A DNA stretch of 64,000 nucleotides from contig NZ_JAANOW010000001.1 in assembly GCF_011758805.1 (NCBI RefSeq), positions 1,054,001 to 1,118,000 on the forward strand, in the 5' to 3' direction. Position numbers and translations under genes: made by a program. Shown here piece after piece: positions 1-9,702 of the stretch (position 1 is the first letter of the stretch; every line of letters starts with the position of its first letter). The notes below the pieces were generated by a model. It was not told the origin of the DNA. It worked only from the letters and a program-made list of their open reading frames with translations, and made no database searches. The DNA is from Mycolicibacterium fluoranthenivorans (GTDB lineage Bacteria > Actinomycetota > Actinomycetes > Mycobacteriales > Mycobacteriaceae).

Positions 1-2245
1 CGCCCATGGTGTCCCAGGCCCGGATGTCGACAAGGAGGACGTTGACGGTGTTGGCGCCGTGCCCGCGGTAGTAGGCGGCGTCGGGCAGCAGGGTGGCGAT
101 CGGCGTGGTGCGCCGGGCCGCCATCGCGAACACCGCGAGCCCGGTGACGGACGCGCCGACGGTCAACGCCAGGGCGGCGCGCGGTAGCCGGTTGCGCTTG
201 ATGTTGGAGCTGTTCGCCTCGGCGGGCAGGGTCCGTAACACGAGCACGAAGATCACCAGCACCAGCGTTTCCACCAGGAACTGCGTCAGCGCCAGGTCGG
301 GTGCGCCGTGGAAGGCGAAGATCACGCCGCAGCCGTACCCGGTCACCCCGACCAGCAGGACGGCCGCCAGCCGATTGCGCATGACGGTCGCGCCGACGGC
401 CGCCGCCAGCATCAGCAGACCCACCACCACCTGCAGCGGGGAATCCCACAACCGCAGTTCGGGCCGGTCCCTGGCACCGGACAGCAGGGCGCCGACGGGA
501 AGCACGACCAGCGTGCACAGGATGACGGCCTGGGTGGCCGGGATGGAACCGCGCTGGGTCTGGCCGGTCAACCGGACGGCCACGATATCGAGTCCGCGCA
601 TCACCGCGTCGTAGATCCGGTCGGCATTGCCGAGCGGCAGGTAGGCGCCCCGGGTGCGAGGCAGCCGGTTGCGCCCGAAGAACAGCGCGGCGCCGGCGGC
701 CAGGACCAGGGCCGACAGCAGCAGCGGCAGGCCCAGACCGTGCCACAGCGCCAGGTAGTAGTCGGACTCGCCGGGAATGGTGTCGGCGTAGTCGTCGAGT
801 TTGTCGTCCAGCGTGCCCGGGAACAGGCCGAACACCAGGCCCGCCGCGGCCAGGATGGCGGGGGAGGCCAGGAAGCTCGGTGACGGCCGGTGCATCTCGG
901 CGACCCGCACGCTGGGGGTGACCGCACCCTTTCCTGAACCCTTGGCTGCGAACGCGCCCCACAGGAACCGCAGGCTGTAGACGGTGGTGAACACCGACCC
1001 GATCACGATGCCGGCCAACACGAACGGCGCGGCTGAGCCCAGCGAGGCGCTGTGCATGACGGTCTCCAGGTCCGCCTCCTTGGCGACGAAACCGAAGAAC
1101 GGCGGCAGTGCGGCCATGCTCGCGGTGGCACCGACGGCGATGACGAACAGCGGTGGGTACTTCCGGCCGAGCCCTGCCAGCTTGCGGATGTCGCGGGTAC
1201 CGGTGGCGTGATCGATGACGCCGACCACCATGAACAGCGCGGCCTTGAACATGGCGTGCGCACACAACATGGCCAGTCCGGCCAGCATCATGTCCGGCCC
1301 GCCCGCCCCGACCATGACGGTGATGAGGCCCAGCTGGCTGACGGTGCCGAAGGCCAGAATCAGCTTGAGGTCGTACTCGCGGACCGCGCGCCAGCCGGCC
1401 ATCAGCATGGTCAGCAGGCCGAGGCCGACCACCATGGGTCGCCACAGCGGGTTGTCGGCGAAACCCGGGGTCAGCCGCGCCACCAGATAGACACCCGCCT
1501 TGACCATCGCCGCGGCGTGCAGATAGGCGCTGACGGGCGTGGGCGCGGCCATGGCGCCGGGCAGCCAGAAGTGCAGGGGCACGATCGCCGATTTGGACAG
1601 CGCGCCGATGAGGATCAGCACGATGCCGATCGAGGCCGCGGTCCCGGTGGGCGGCGCCGCGATCAGCTCGGAGAGCAGATAGGTACCGGCCAGCTGGCCG
1701 AGCACGATGATGCCCACCAGCATCGCCAGACCGCCCAGGGTCGTCACCAGCAGGGCCTGGGTGGCGGCGCGGCGGCTGGTGGCGCGCTCCGCGTAGTGGC
1801 CGACCAGCAGGAAGGACAGCACGGTGGTGGTTTCCCAGAAGATGTAGAGCACCAGCATGTTGTCGCTGGCGACCAGCCCGAACATGGCGCCGGAGAAGGC
1901 GACGAGTTCGGCGGCGAAGCTGGGCAGCCGCTTCTCGGTGTGCCCGTCGTGATGCTGGAAGTACCCGGCGCAGTAGAACAGCACGAGCGCGCCGATACCC
2001 AGGACGAGGACGCTCATGATCGCGGCCAGCGAATCGAAACGCAGCGTGATGTCCATCGAGAGTTCGGGAACCCACGGGATGTCCAGGGTGGGCACCCGGT
2101 CGTCACTCGGCCAGTTCTGCGCCACCCAGATCAGCGAGCCGAGCGGGACGAGTGCCAGTGGATAGAACGCCGCTCGGCCCCACCTGGCCACCAGAAGTGG
2201 CGCCAGCGCGGTCGCGACCGCGTGGGCGAGCAGTACGGTGAGCAT
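1..2245 (-). CDS. mrpA: Na+/H+ antiporter subunit A (MrpA/MnhA, NuoL-like), 3' part outside window
   Basis: Membrane subunit of a multi-subunit cation/proton antiporter. Read on the minus strand from the ATG at 2245, it gives an unbroken frame to the window edge, so at least 748 residues are present and the C-terminus is missing. The N-terminus (MLTVLLAHAVATALAPLLVA) is a membrane helix. Around residues 130-150 there is the conserved stretch DNMLVLYIFWETTTVLSFLL, with the helix-embedded Glu typical of the NuoL/MrpA proton-channel family. Many further hydrophobic helices follow. Mrp subunit A proteins run about 800-1000 residues, so most of the gene is here; the other mrp subunits would be expected to the left. 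It diverges from the SRPBCC gene. A lone NuoL-like protein cannot be excluded without the neighbouring genes. Confidence 0.88.
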   Translation of the reverse strand, partial: MLTVLLAHAVATALAPLLVARWGRAAFYPLALVPLGSLIWVAQNWPSDDRVPTLDIPWVPELSMDITLRFDSLAAIMSVLVLGIGALVLFYCAGYFQHHDGHTEKRLPSFAAELVAFSGAMFGLVASDNMLVLYIFWETTTVLSFLLVGHYAERATSRRAATQALLVTTLGGLAMLVGIIVLGQLAGTYLLSELIAAPPTGTAASIGIVLILIGALSKSAIVPLHFWLPGAMAAPTPVSAYLHAAAMVKAGVYLVARLTPGFADNPLWRPMVVGLGLLTMLMAGWRAVREYDLKLILAFGTVSQLGLITVMVGAGGPDMMLAGLAMLCAHAMFKAALFMVVGVIDHATGTRDIRKLAGLGRKYPPLFVIAVGATASMAALPPFFGFVAKEADLETVMHSASLGSAAPFVLAGIVIGSVFTTVYSLRFLWGAFAAKGSGKGAVTPSVRVAEMHRPSPSFLASPAILAAAGLVFGLFPGTLDDKLDDYADTIPGESDYYLALWHGLGLPLLLSALVLAAGAALFFGRNRLPRTRGAYLPLGNADRIYDAVMRGLDIVAVRLTGQTQRGSIPATQAVILCTLVVLPVGALLSGARDRPELRLWDSPLQVVVGLLMLAAAVGATVMRNRLAAVLLVGVTGYGCGVIFAFHGAPDLALTQFLVETLVLVIFVLVLRTLPAEANSSNIKRNRLPRAALALTVGASVTGLAVFAMAARRTTPIATLLPDAAYYRGHGANTVNVLLVDIRAWDTMG

Positions 2246-2448
2246 GGCACTCCGATCGGGTTGGGGTCGGGGTGTCCCTCTATGACTTTGTCTTGGCACG
2301 CATTCTACGTGGGTCGCGACGGCTCACCTCAGCCCGAGCCGCTACGGAGCGAAAGCCCTTGGCGAGTAACGGGGTTGTGGTGGTCCGGTCTGCGGGGCAC
2401 GCCGTGGCCGGCATGAGGTGCGCGGCGATCATCCGTAAGCTCTTCGGC

Positions 2449-2886
2449 GTGAGCACAATTGTCTCGGTCAGCCGGACCATCGACGCCCCCGCCGACGCGA
2501 TTTTCGAGCTGATCGCCGACCCCGCTCAGCAGCCGCGCTGGGATGGCAACGACAACCTCGCCGAGGCGCCCGCCGGTCAGCGGGTACATGCGGTCGGCGA
2601 CGTGTTCCGTATGCGCCTCATCCAGGGTCCGGTCCGGGAGAACCACGTCGTGGAGTTCGCCGAGGGCCGGCTCATCGCCTGGCAGCCAGCTCCGGAAGGC
2701 GAGCCCGCGCCCGGGCACCTGTGGCGCTGGGAGCTCGAGCCGGTCGACGAGCGCACGACCCGCGTCACGCACACCTACGACTGGACCCGTCTGACCGACG
2801 AGACGCGGATGGCGCGGGCGCAGGCCACCACGGCCGACAAACTCATGGCGTCGATGGACCGGTTGGCCGCGCTCAGCGAGAGCTGA
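2449..2886 (+). CDS. SRPBCC (START/Bet v1-like) family protein
   Basis: Small cytosolic hydrophobic-ligand-binding fold of about 145 residues. The N-terminus STIVSVSRTIDAPADAIFEL is the usual first strand and helix of mycobacterial polyketide-cyclase/SRPBCC proteins. It is followed by DPAQQPRWDGND, and near the C-terminus by the WRWELEPVDE and TRVTHTYDWT strands. The frame is open further upstream (an ATG at 2413 and beyond), but the GTG at 2449 puts the start exactly where the family domain begins, so I chose it. Divergent from the antiporter gene and convergent with the AAA ATPase gene, leaving only 23 bp between stops. The ligand cannot be deduced. Confidence 0.75.
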   Translation: MSTIVSVSRTIDAPADAIFELIADPAQQPRWDGNDNLAEAPAGQRVHAVGDVFRMRLIQGPVRENHVVEFAEGRLIAWQPAPEGEPAPGHLWRWELEPVDERTTRVTHTYDWTRLTDETRMARAQATTADKLMASMDRLAALSES

Positions 2887-2909
2887 GCCCAGGTTGCGGG
2901 CCGGCGACC

Positions 2910-5051
2910 CTAACGGTTCTCGCTGAACGCCCGCAACGACGCCACCTGCTCGGGATCCAGGGACGGGCGCACATTGCCGCGGGCCTTGGCGACGTCGTCG
3001 GTGGTCACATCGGCCGCATCGATCGACCGACGCATCGCGGTCAGGGCGGCCTCGCGCAGCAGGGCCACGCAGTCGGCGGCGCTGTAACCGTCCAATTCGT
3101 CGGCCAGGCTGTCCAGGTCGACATCGGGTGCCAATGGGATCGACTTCCCGGCGGTCCGCAGGATGTCCCGGCGCGCCTGCGCATCCGGCGGTTCGACGAA
3201 CACCAGCTTCTCCAGTCGGCCGGGCCGCAGCAGGGCCGGGTCGATCAGGTCCGGCCGGTTGGTGGCGCCGACCACCACCACGTCACGCAACGGGTCGATA
3301 CCGTCCAACTCGGTCAGCAGGGCGGCCACCACCCGATCGGTGACACCGGAGTCGTGGCTCTGCCCGCGCCGCGGCGCCAACGCGTCGATCTCGTCGAGAA
3401 AGACCATGGACGGGGCGGAATCGCGTGCGCGGCGGAACAATTCACGAACCGCTTTTTCCGATGCGCCGACCCACTTGTCCATCAGCTCGGCACCCTTGAC
3501 GGCGTGCACGGACAGCCGGCCCGAACTGGCCAGGGCGCGCACCACGAACGTCTTACCGCAGCCGGGCGGTCCGTAGAGCAACACGCCACGCGGGGGCTGC
3601 ACCCCGAGGCGGGCGAAGGTGTCCGGGTGCTGCAGCGGCCACAGCACCGCCTCGGTCAGGGCTTGTTTGGTCTCGACCATGTCGCCGACATCGTCGAGGG
3701 TGACCGAACCGACGGCCACCTCTTCGGTGGCCGAACGGGACAGCGGGCGGATCACCGACAGCGCGCCGGCGAGGTCGTCCTGGCTCAGGGTGGGCGTCTG
3801 CCCGTCGGCGCTGGCCCGTGCCGCCGCGCGCAGCGCAGCTTCCCGGACCAGGGCGGCCAAGTCGGCCACGACGAAACCCGGTGTGCGTTCGGCGATCTCG
3901 TCGAGCTGCAGATCGGCGACGGGTACTCCCCGCAGCAACACCTCGAGCAGGGCCTTGCGGGTGCCGGCGTCGGGCAGCGACAGGCCCAGTTCCCGGTCGC
4001 ACAGATCGGGTGCGCGCAGCCGGGTGTCGAGGTTGTCGGGCACCGCCGAGGTGGCGACGAACGCGACGCCCCTGGTGGCGATGGCATTGCGCAGCTCGGT
4101 GAGGATCAGCGTGGCCACGGGTTCCGGCGGTGCGGGCAGCAGCGCATCGATATCGGTGATGAGCAGCACCCCGCCGTCGCGAACCTTGGCGACCGCCGCG
4201 GCCACCGCGGACAGCCGGTCCTCGGCGCGCAACGCCCCGATCTCGGGGCCGTCGAGTTCGACCAGCGTGCGCTGGGCGCACACCGCCCGCACCAGCGTCG
4301 CCTTGCCGACACCGGCCGGACCGGAGACCAGCACGCCGAGATTGGCGGTGGCGCCCAGGGATTCCAGCAGCTGCGGTTCGTCGAGTGCGAGCTTGAGCCA
4401 CTCGGTGAGCTTGCCCGCCTGCAGATGGGCGCCCTTGAGATCGTCGAACGGCACCGCCGAGGGTTCCGCGGCGGTGGTCCGCACCGGCCGGGACTCGGAG
4501 ATCCCGTCACCCCAGGACACCATCGAGTTGGGTTGCACGCTCACCGTTCCGGCCGGGTCGACGCCGGTGACCGTGAGCAGCTCCGAAGTCCAGGTGATGC
4601 CGACCGAGGTGGTCAGTGCGGTCGTTGCATCCGAGGTGGAGGTGCCGGGACCCAGATCGCGCGGCAGCAGCGACACGGTGTCGCCGACAGACAACACCTT
4701 GCCCAGCAGGGCCATTCGCAGGGTGGCCGGGGACACCGACTGGGTGGCCAGCCGTGACCCGGTCAACGTCACCGATTTCGCGCCGTACACCGTCACCGGC
4801 GCCACCACCACCGTGGTGTTCTCGCGCAATCCGGCGTTGGACAGGGTGACATCGTCGAGCAGGGCCACCCCGGCGGGCGTGCCGGCCGGGGCCACGCCGA
4901 CGACTGCTGCGGTCGTGCGCGCCCCCAGCAGCGAGACCGCATCCCATTCCCGGATGCCCAGTGCGGCGATGGCCTCCGGGTGCAGGCGCACCACACCGCG
5001 ACGTGAGTCCAGGGCGGACGTGTTGAGCCGTGCGGTCAACGACAGCGTCAT
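2910..5051 (-). CDS. Double-AAA ATPase, CDC48/p97-like (Rv0435c orthologue)
   Basis: A 713-residue protein with an N-terminal double-psi-barrel-like domain and two AAA modules, the architecture of CDC48/p97 unfoldases. Module 2 is canonical: Walker A GPPGCGKT, Walker B MVFLDEIDALAPRRG, and a second-region-of-homology stretch GATNRPDLIDPALLRPGRLE. Module 1 is degenerate: its P-loop reads GPAGVGKA, and the Walker B position reads LLITDIDALLP instead of a DE pair. ATP hydrolysis therefore probably resides in module 2. The ATG at 5051 overlaps the pssA stop by 4 bp (ATGA), indicating translational coupling in the phospholipid operon. Length and position match Rv0435c. Much longer upstream extensions in this frame run through pssA and are not credible starts. 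Confidence 0.9.
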   Translation of the reverse strand: MTLSLTARLNTSALDSRRGVVRLHPEAIAALGIREWDAVSLLGARTTAAVVGVAPAGTPAGVALLDDVTLSNAGLRENTTVVVAPVTVYGAKSVTLTGSRLATQSVSPATLRMALLGKVLSVGDTVSLLPRDLGPGTSTSDATTALTTSVGITWTSELLTVTGVDPAGTVSVQPNSMVSWGDGISESRPVRTTAAEPSAVPFDDLKGAHLQAGKLTEWLKLALDEPQLLESLGATANLGVLVSGPAGVGKATLVRAVCAQRTLVELDGPEIGALRAEDRLSAVAAAVAKVRDGGVLLITDIDALLPAPPEPVATLILTELRNAIATRGVAFVATSAVPDNLDTRLRAPDLCDRELGLSLPDAGTRKALLEVLLRGVPVADLQLDEIAERTPGFVVADLAALVREAALRAAARASADGQTPTLSQDDLAGALSVIRPLSRSATEEVAVGSVTLDDVGDMVETKQALTEAVLWPLQHPDTFARLGVQPPRGVLLYGPPGCGKTFVVRALASSGRLSVHAVKGAELMDKWVGASEKAVRELFRRARDSAPSMVFLDEIDALAPRRGQSHDSGVTDRVVAALLTELDGIDPLRDVVVVGATNRPDLIDPALLRPGRLEKLVFVEPPDAQARRDILRTAGKSIPLAPDVDLDSLADELDGYSAADCVALLREAALTAMRRSIDAADVTTDDVAKARGNVRPSLDPEQVASLRAFSENR

Positions 5052-5914
5052 TGGCGGCCGGGCGGCTTGCGCAAGCCGAGGCGGGATACCGAGCGACGGT
5101 GCGGCTGGGTGCGGCGGATGGCCCGCCGGGCCGCGCGCTGCTGGCGCGGTTTGTCGTTCCAAGCCTCCGGATGTGCGGCCACCCAGCGCTTGCTGCGCAC
5201 TGCGAAGGGGATGTGGATGACGTAAGCGAGGATGATCAGCATGATCACCACGTAGCCGTACAGCACCGAGGCAGCCACGCCGAGGCCCAGCAGGGCCAGC
5301 AGCGGGGCGACCATGTTGGGTGGGACGGAGAAGGTGTGTACCTTGCGCATCGGGATGGCGCTGACCACCAGCAGCGAGACGCCGATCATCCAGGCGATCA
5401 CCAGGAACTCGGCGGCCGGGGTGTTCCACCATTCACCGGGGAACTGCAACTTGGCGGCGATCGGGCCGATGGCTCCGATCGCACCGGCCGGGGCCGGCAT
5501 GCCCATGAAATATTCCTTCTCGTACGCCGGCAGATCGGCGTCGAGCATGGCGTTGAACCGGGCCAGCCGCAGCACGATGCACACGGAGAAGAACAGCACC
5601 ACGATCCAGCCGATCCGCGAATGCGACAGCAGCGTGGCATAGACGATGAAGGCCGGTGCCACACCGAAGTTCACGGCATCGGCCAGCGAGTCGATCTCCT
5701 CACCCATCTTCGAGGTGGCGTTGAGCATCCGGGCGGTGCGACCGTCGAGGGCATCCAGGATCGCGGCGACGGCCAACAGCGCCATCGCCTCGGTGGGCCT
5801 GCCGTCCAGCGCGAACTTCACCCCGGACAACGCCAGGCAGATGGCCGCCACCGTCATGGCGCTGGGCAGGAACCGCAGACTCACCGTCGGCGATTTGATC
5901 CGGGCCTTGATCAT
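5048..5914 (-). CDS. pssA: CDP-diacylglycerol-serine O-phosphatidyltransferase
   Basis: Membrane enzyme that makes phosphatidylserine from CDP-diacylglycerol and L-serine, the first step toward phosphatidylethanolamine. The CDP-alcohol phosphotransferase signature DG-x2-AR-x8-G-x3-D-x3-D is intact, at DGRTARMLNATSKMGEEIDS followed by LAD, in the first third of the protein. Several hydrophobic helices follow, and the C-terminus is basic (RRAIRRTQPHRRS). 288 residues from the ATG at 5914, which follows psd by 13 bp; M. tuberculosis PssA is about 286. An in-frame upstream ATG at 5968 overlaps psd and adds non-family residues, so it was rejected. It lies directly between psd and the AAA ATPase gene. 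Confidence 0.94.
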   Translation of the reverse strand: MIKARIKSPTVSLRFLPSAMTVAAICLALSGVKFALDGRPTEAMALLAVAAILDALDGRTARMLNATSKMGEEIDSLADAVNFGVAPAFIVYATLLSHSRIGWIVVLFFSVCIVLRLARFNAMLDADLPAYEKEYFMGMPAPAGAIGAIGPIAAKLQFPGEWWNTPAAEFLVIAWMIGVSLLVVSAIPMRKVHTFSVPPNMVAPLLALLGLGVAASVLYGYVVIMLIILAYVIHIPFAVRSKRWVAAHPEAWNDKPRQQRAARRAIRRTQPHRRSVSRLGLRKPPGRQ

Positions 5915-5927
5915 TTCTCTCCGGCGA

Positions 5928-6638
5928 TCATCGCAACTCAGCCAACACGGTTTCGCCGCCGATCGCACGCTGACCGATCTCGACGGCCACCTTGGCCGAC
6001 TCGGGCAGGTACGTGTCCAGGCGCGAGCCGAACCGGATCAGCCCGTAGGTCTCACCGAGAGCGAGTTTGTCACCGGCACGGGCGCTGCACACGATGCGCC
6101 GCGCCAGCAGGCCGGCGATCTGTACCGCGACCACGTCGACTCCGTCCGGCGTGCGGATCAGCAGGCTGTTGCGTTCGTTGGCCTCGCTGGCGGTGTCCTT
6201 GTCCGCGGACTGGAACCGGCCGGGCCGGTGCTGCACGGCCACCACTTCACCGGCCGCGGGTGCGCGCTGCACGTGCGCGTCGAACAGCGACAGGAAGATG
6301 CTGATCCGCAGCATCGGGGTGGCGGGCAGGCCGAGTTCGGCAGGCGGCAACGCCTGGTCGATCAGCGTCACCCGGCCGTCGGCGGGCGCCACCACGACGC
6401 CGGGCCGGGTCGGGGGTACGCGGGAGGGGTGCCGGAAGAACAGCGCGGAGAAGCTCGCGGCGCTCAGCCCGGCGTTGCGCAGCCAGCGGCGGTGCCGGCC
6501 GAGTGCGGCGATTCCCAGCCCACCCGCGATGAACGGCAGGCCGGCCGGATGAACCGGAGGGACGGTGGAACGGACGAGTTCGGCGAAGCGTTGCGCTTCG
6601 GACGCGTTGTCGTCGGAGGGGCGGGCAGGTCTGGCCAT
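5928..6638 (-). CDS. psd: Phosphatidylserine decarboxylase proenzyme
   Basis: Converts phosphatidylserine to phosphatidylethanolamine using a pyruvoyl prosthetic group made by self-cleavage. The 236-residue protein is the short form of the family. The cleavage site is the Gly-Ser in [10 protein letters not shown] near the C-terminus; the conserved PADGRVT and [16 protein letters not shown] stretches of the family are also present. One hydrophobic segment ([12 protein letters not shown]) near the N-terminus suggests membrane association. The ATG at 6638 is preceded by a 24-bp gap from moeA. With pssA directly downstream, the two consecutive steps of PE synthesis are co-transcribed. Confidence 0.95.
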   Translation of the reverse strand: MARPARPSDDNASEAQRFAELVRSTVPPVHPAGLPFIAGGLGIAALGRHRRWLRNAGLSAASFSALFFRHPSRVPPTRPGVVVAPADGRVTLIDQALPPAELGLPATPMLRISIFLSLFDAHVQRAPAAGEVVAVQHRPGRFQSADKDTASEANERNSLLIRTPDGVDVVAVQIAGLLARRIVCSARAGDKLALGETYGLIRFGSRLDTYLPESAKVAVEIGQRAIGGETVLAELR

Positions 6639-6662
6639 GGCGGCTCCCGATTCTACGTGGAC

Positions 6663-7895
6663 TCAGCCGGTTGACAGGTCCCAGACCAGAACCGGCGATC
6701 CGGCTGCCAGATGGTCGACATCTTCGGGAATGTTGAGCAGACAGTTCGACGACGCCAGCCAGCGCAGATGGTGTGAGGCGGGCGGCCCGTAGCCGGTGAC
6801 GGTGGTTCCGGCGAGCACACCGCGACGGAACTGCCGCTTACCTCGCGGCGAGGTCAGGTCGTCGGTCAGGGTTGCGGTCACCCGTGGGCGGTCGGCCGGC
6901 AGGCCCATGGCCGCGCGCAGCGGGGCGCGGACGAACACTTCGAAGGAGACCAGCGAGCTCACCGGGTTGCCGGGCAGCGTGACGACGGGCGTGCCGGTAC
7001 CGGATGCCGCAGGCAGCCCGGCTCCGGAAATCCGGCCGCTGCCCTGCGGCATCCCCGGCTGCATCGCCACCTTCACGAACTCGACTTCGTCGGCCAGCGC
7101 ATCCTTGACCACCTCGTAGGCGCCCGCGCTGACGCCACCGGTGGTGATGATCAGATCGGCGTCGCCGGTGTGGGTGACCAGCGCATCCCGGAAGGCGTGC
7201 ACATCGTCGCTCACCACGGGGGAGAAGAGCACCTCGCCGCCGGCGTCGCGGACGGCGGCGGCCAGCATCACGGCGTTGGATTCGTAGATCTGGCCGGGCA
7301 GCAGCGGGGTTCCCGGCGCCACCAGCTCCGAACCCGTCGACATCACCAGCACGCGCTGGCGGGGCAGCACCGTCAGCGCGCCGAAGCCCAGGGCGGCGGC
7401 CAGACCCAGCGCCGCCGGCGTGAGCACCTGGCCTCGGCGTAACACCGTGGTACCGGCGGCGACGTCCTCACCGGCGCGTCGGATGTGCTGGCCGTTCCGG
7501 ACGGCGGTGCGGATGGCCACCGTGGTCGCGGTGGTCGAGAAGTCTGCGTCGGTGGCCTCCACCGGAACGACGGCGGTCGCCCCCGCGGGGAGCGGTGCAC
7601 CGGTCATGATCCGTTGTGCGGTACCGGGTTTCAGTGCGCCGGTGTCGGTGCGTCCGGCCGGGATGTCGTCGGCGACCGGCAGCCGGACCGGATGTTCGGC
7701 GGTGGCGGCGGCGATATCGTCGGCGTACACCGCGAACCCGTCCATCGCCGAGTTGTCGAACCCCGGCAGGGGGAGCGGGGCCACCACGTCGGCGGCCAGC
7801 ACCAGTCCGAGCGCATCGGCCAGCGGCACCGCGACCGGGTCGCGTGGCGCGATCAGACTCGCGACGACGCGTTGATGTTCCTCGACGGATCGCAT
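6663..7895 (-). CDS. moeA: Molybdopterin molybdenumtransferase MoeA
   Basis: Inserts molybdate into adenylylated molybdopterin in molybdenum-cofactor synthesis. 410 residues from the ATG at 7895; M. tuberculosis MoeA2 is about 405. Family marks: LPGFDNSAMDGFAV near residue 40, IMTGAPLPAGATAVVP near residue 100, and the MoCF-fold nucleotide motif TTGGVSAGAYEVVKDAL in the middle, then LPGNPVSSLVSFEVFV and a C-terminal beta domain. The start overlaps the stop of the upstream SDR gene by one base (TGATG), so the two are translationally coupled. The association with phospholipid genes is conserved in mycobacteria; no functional link is evident from the sequence. Confidence 0.94.
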   Translation of the reverse strand: MRSVEEHQRVVASLIAPRDPVAVPLADALGLVLAADVVAPLPLPGFDNSAMDGFAVYADDIAAATAEHPVRLPVADDIPAGRTDTGALKPGTAQRIMTGAPLPAGATAVVPVEATDADFSTTATTVAIRTAVRNGQHIRRAGEDVAAGTTVLRRGQVLTPAALGLAAALGFGALTVLPRQRVLVMSTGSELVAPGTPLLPGQIYESNAVMLAAAVRDAGGEVLFSPVVSDDVHAFRDALVTHTGDADLIITTGGVSAGAYEVVKDALADEVEFVKVAMQPGMPQGSGRISGAGLPAASGTGTPVVTLPGNPVSSLVSFEVFVRAPLRAAMGLPADRPRVTATLTDDLTSPRGKRQFRRGVLAGTTVTGYGPPASHHLRWLASSNCLLNIPEDVDHLAAGSPVLVWDLSTG

Positions 7896-8824
7896 CAGAC
7901 CGGGAACGTCACGCCGGTCAGCTCTTCGGATACCGCCCACAGTCGGCGCTGCAGGTCCACGTCGTGGGACTGCGCCGAGGAGGTGACCAGTTCGGGGTAG
8001 CCGACCAGTCCGAACGAGGCGACCGGGAGGGACGGGCCGTAGTACTGGGCGCCACGTACGGCCGGGTCGGTGGCGGCGCGCAGGGTGGCCAGCGCGCCGA
8101 CCGCGGGGCTGTTGGTGACCAGACCGGACAGCGTGCTGAATCCGGGCAGGCCGTTGCCCGGGGTGTGGCGCATCAACTCGGTGTTGGAGATACCCGGATG
8201 CGCGGCCACCGCGATGGTCGGGTTGTGGTGTGAGGAAAGCCGCCGTTGCAGCTCGTAGGTGAACAGCAGATTGGCCAGTTTGGACTGTCCGTAGGCGGCG
8301 ACCCGGTTGTAGCTCCGTTCCCACTGCAGATCGTCGAAGTGGATGCCGGCCTGGATGCGGTGCGCGATGCTGGCGACCGCCACCACCCGCGAACGGGCAA
8401 CCGGCAGAAGGCGATCCAGCAGCAGTCCGGTCAGTGCGAAGGCGCCCAGGTGGTTGGTGCCGAACTGCAGCTCGAAACCATCGGCGGTGGTCTGCTTGGG
8501 CGGGTACATCACCCCGGCGTTGTTGATCAGCAGGTCGATCTTCTCGAACCGGGTCCGCAGCTGTTCGGCGGCTTCCCGCACGGAGGCCAGCGAACCCAGG
8601 TCCAATTTCTGGACCGTCACATCGCCGGTGATCCTGGCTGCGGCGGCCTCACCTTTGGCGGTGTCGCGGACCGCGATGACCACGCGCGCGCCGCGGCCGG
8701 CGAGCACCCGGGCCGTCTCGAAACCGAGCCCGGTGTTGGCGCCGGTGACGATCGCGATCCTGCCGGTCTGGTCCGGAACATCTCTCTCGGTCCAGCGTTC
8801 TCCAAAAAGCGCGAGTGGCCCCAT
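7895..8824 (-). CDS. Short-chain dehydrogenase/reductase (Rv0439c orthologue)
   Basis: NAD(P)-dependent oxidoreductase, 309 residues from the ATG at 8824. The cofactor motif is TGANTGLG near residue 25, followed by the LLINNAGVM strand and the catalytic Tyr-Lys as YGQSKLAN; the usual catalytic Ser position is VASIAHR. It resembles retinol-dehydrogenase/WW-domain oxidoreductase-like SDRs. First gene of the operon SDR-moeA-psd-pssA-AAA. It is strikingly similar to the SDR at 12821-13762, including long identical DNA runs, so one is probably a duplicate. Divergent from the HAD gene by 62 bp. Substrate unknown. Confidence 0.9.
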   Translation of the reverse strand: MGPLALFGERWTERDVPDQTGRIAIVTGANTGLGFETARVLAGRGARVVIAVRDTAKGEAAAARITGDVTVQKLDLGSLASVREAAEQLRTRFEKIDLLINNAGVMYPPKQTTADGFELQFGTNHLGAFALTGLLLDRLLPVARSRVVAVASIAHRIQAGIHFDDLQWERSYNRVAAYGQSKLANLLFTYELQRRLSSHHNPTIAVAAHPGISNTELMRHTPGNGLPGFSTLSGLVTNSPAVGALATLRAATDPAVRGAQYYGPSLPVASFGLVGYPELVTSSAQSHDVDLQRRLWAVSEELTGVTFPV

Positions 8825-8886
8825 GACGCGCAACACTACTGGGCGGCCCGAGTTGCGCAGAAAGGTTGGCCGTTTACTGTCGGCAC

Positions 8887-9702
8887 ATGGCGATCGGTGG
8901 CGTGCTGTTCGATATCGACGGTGTCCTGGTGACATCGTGGCAACCGATTCCGGGTGCGGCTGCAGCGTTGCGCACCCTGTCCGAACACCAGATCGCCCGC
9001 AGCTACCTGACGAACACCACCACCCGTACCCGCACCCAGATCGCCGACCTGCTGAGCACCGCGGGAATGACCGTCGCGCCGGACGAGGTCGTGACATCGG
9101 CACTGCTCACCGCCGAATACGTGCGCGACCGGTATCCGGGGGCGCGATGCTTCCTGGTGAACAGTGGCGATATCGCCGAGGACATGGCGGGCGTGGACAT
9201 CGTCTACTCGCACGAGTTCTCCGGTCCCACCGCACCGGAGACCCCGGATGTGGTGCTGCTCGGTGGAGCGGGGCCCGAGTACACCCACCTGACCTTGAGC
9301 TGGGTCTACGACTGGATGGCCCAGGGGGTGCCGGTGGTGGCGATGCACCGCAGCACCGCGTGGACCACCAGCCACGGCCTGCGGGTGGACACCGGGATGT
9401 ATCTGATCGGGATGGAGGAGACGTCGGGGCGTAAGGCCACCGCCGTCGGTAAGCCCGCGCCGCAGGGTTTCCTGGCGGCCGCGAACCGGCTCGGGGTGGA
9501 CCCCGAGGAGATGTACATGGTCGGTGACGACCTCAACAACGATGTGCTCGCCGCCCAGGTGGTCGGCATGACCGGGGTGCTGGTGCGCACCGGAAAGTTC
9601 CGGCAGGCCACCTTGGACCGTTGGGCCACAGACGAATTCGCGATGCAGCCGAACCACGTCATCGACTCGGTGGCCGATCTGCCGGCGCTGCTGGGGCTCT
9701 AG
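8887..9702 (+). CDS. HAD-IIA family hydrolase
   Basis: Haloacid-dehalogenase-fold phosphatase, 271 residues. The nucleophile motif is [11 protein letters not shown] at the N-terminus, motif II is LTNTTTRT, and the acidic motif near the C-terminus is [13 protein letters not shown], all in the NagD/PGP-like (HAD-IIA) arrangement with a C2 cap between. Starting at the ATG at 8887 gives the standard family N-terminus; the in-frame upstream ATG at 8866 adds residues not expected for the family. The stop overlaps the stop of the convergent helicase gene by 4 bases (CTAG serves both strands). Substrate unknown. Confidence 0.88.
   Translation: MAIGGVLFDIDGVLVTSWQPIPGAAAALRTLSEHQIARSYLTNTTTRTRTQIADLLSTAGMTVAPDEVVTSALLTAEYVRDRYPGARCFLVNSGDIAEDMAGVDIVYSHEFSGPTAPETPDVVLLGGAGPEYTHLTLSWVYDWMAQGVPVVAMHRSTAWTTSHGLRVDTGMYLIGMEETSGRKATAVGKPAPQGFLAAANRLGVDPEEMYMVGDDLNNDVLAAQVVGMTGVLVRTGKFRQATLDRWATDEFAMQPNHVIDSVADLPALLGL

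Noticed and set aside
1052..2416. 454-codon frame on the plus strand over the antiporter gene
   Set aside because: The minus strand gives a membrane protein with a clear NuoL/MrpA signature; the plus frame is His/Gln/Arg-rich without any motif.
2721..4757. 678-codon plus-strand frame over the AAA ATPase
   Set aside because: Shadow of the ATPase gene; no domain or ribosome site.
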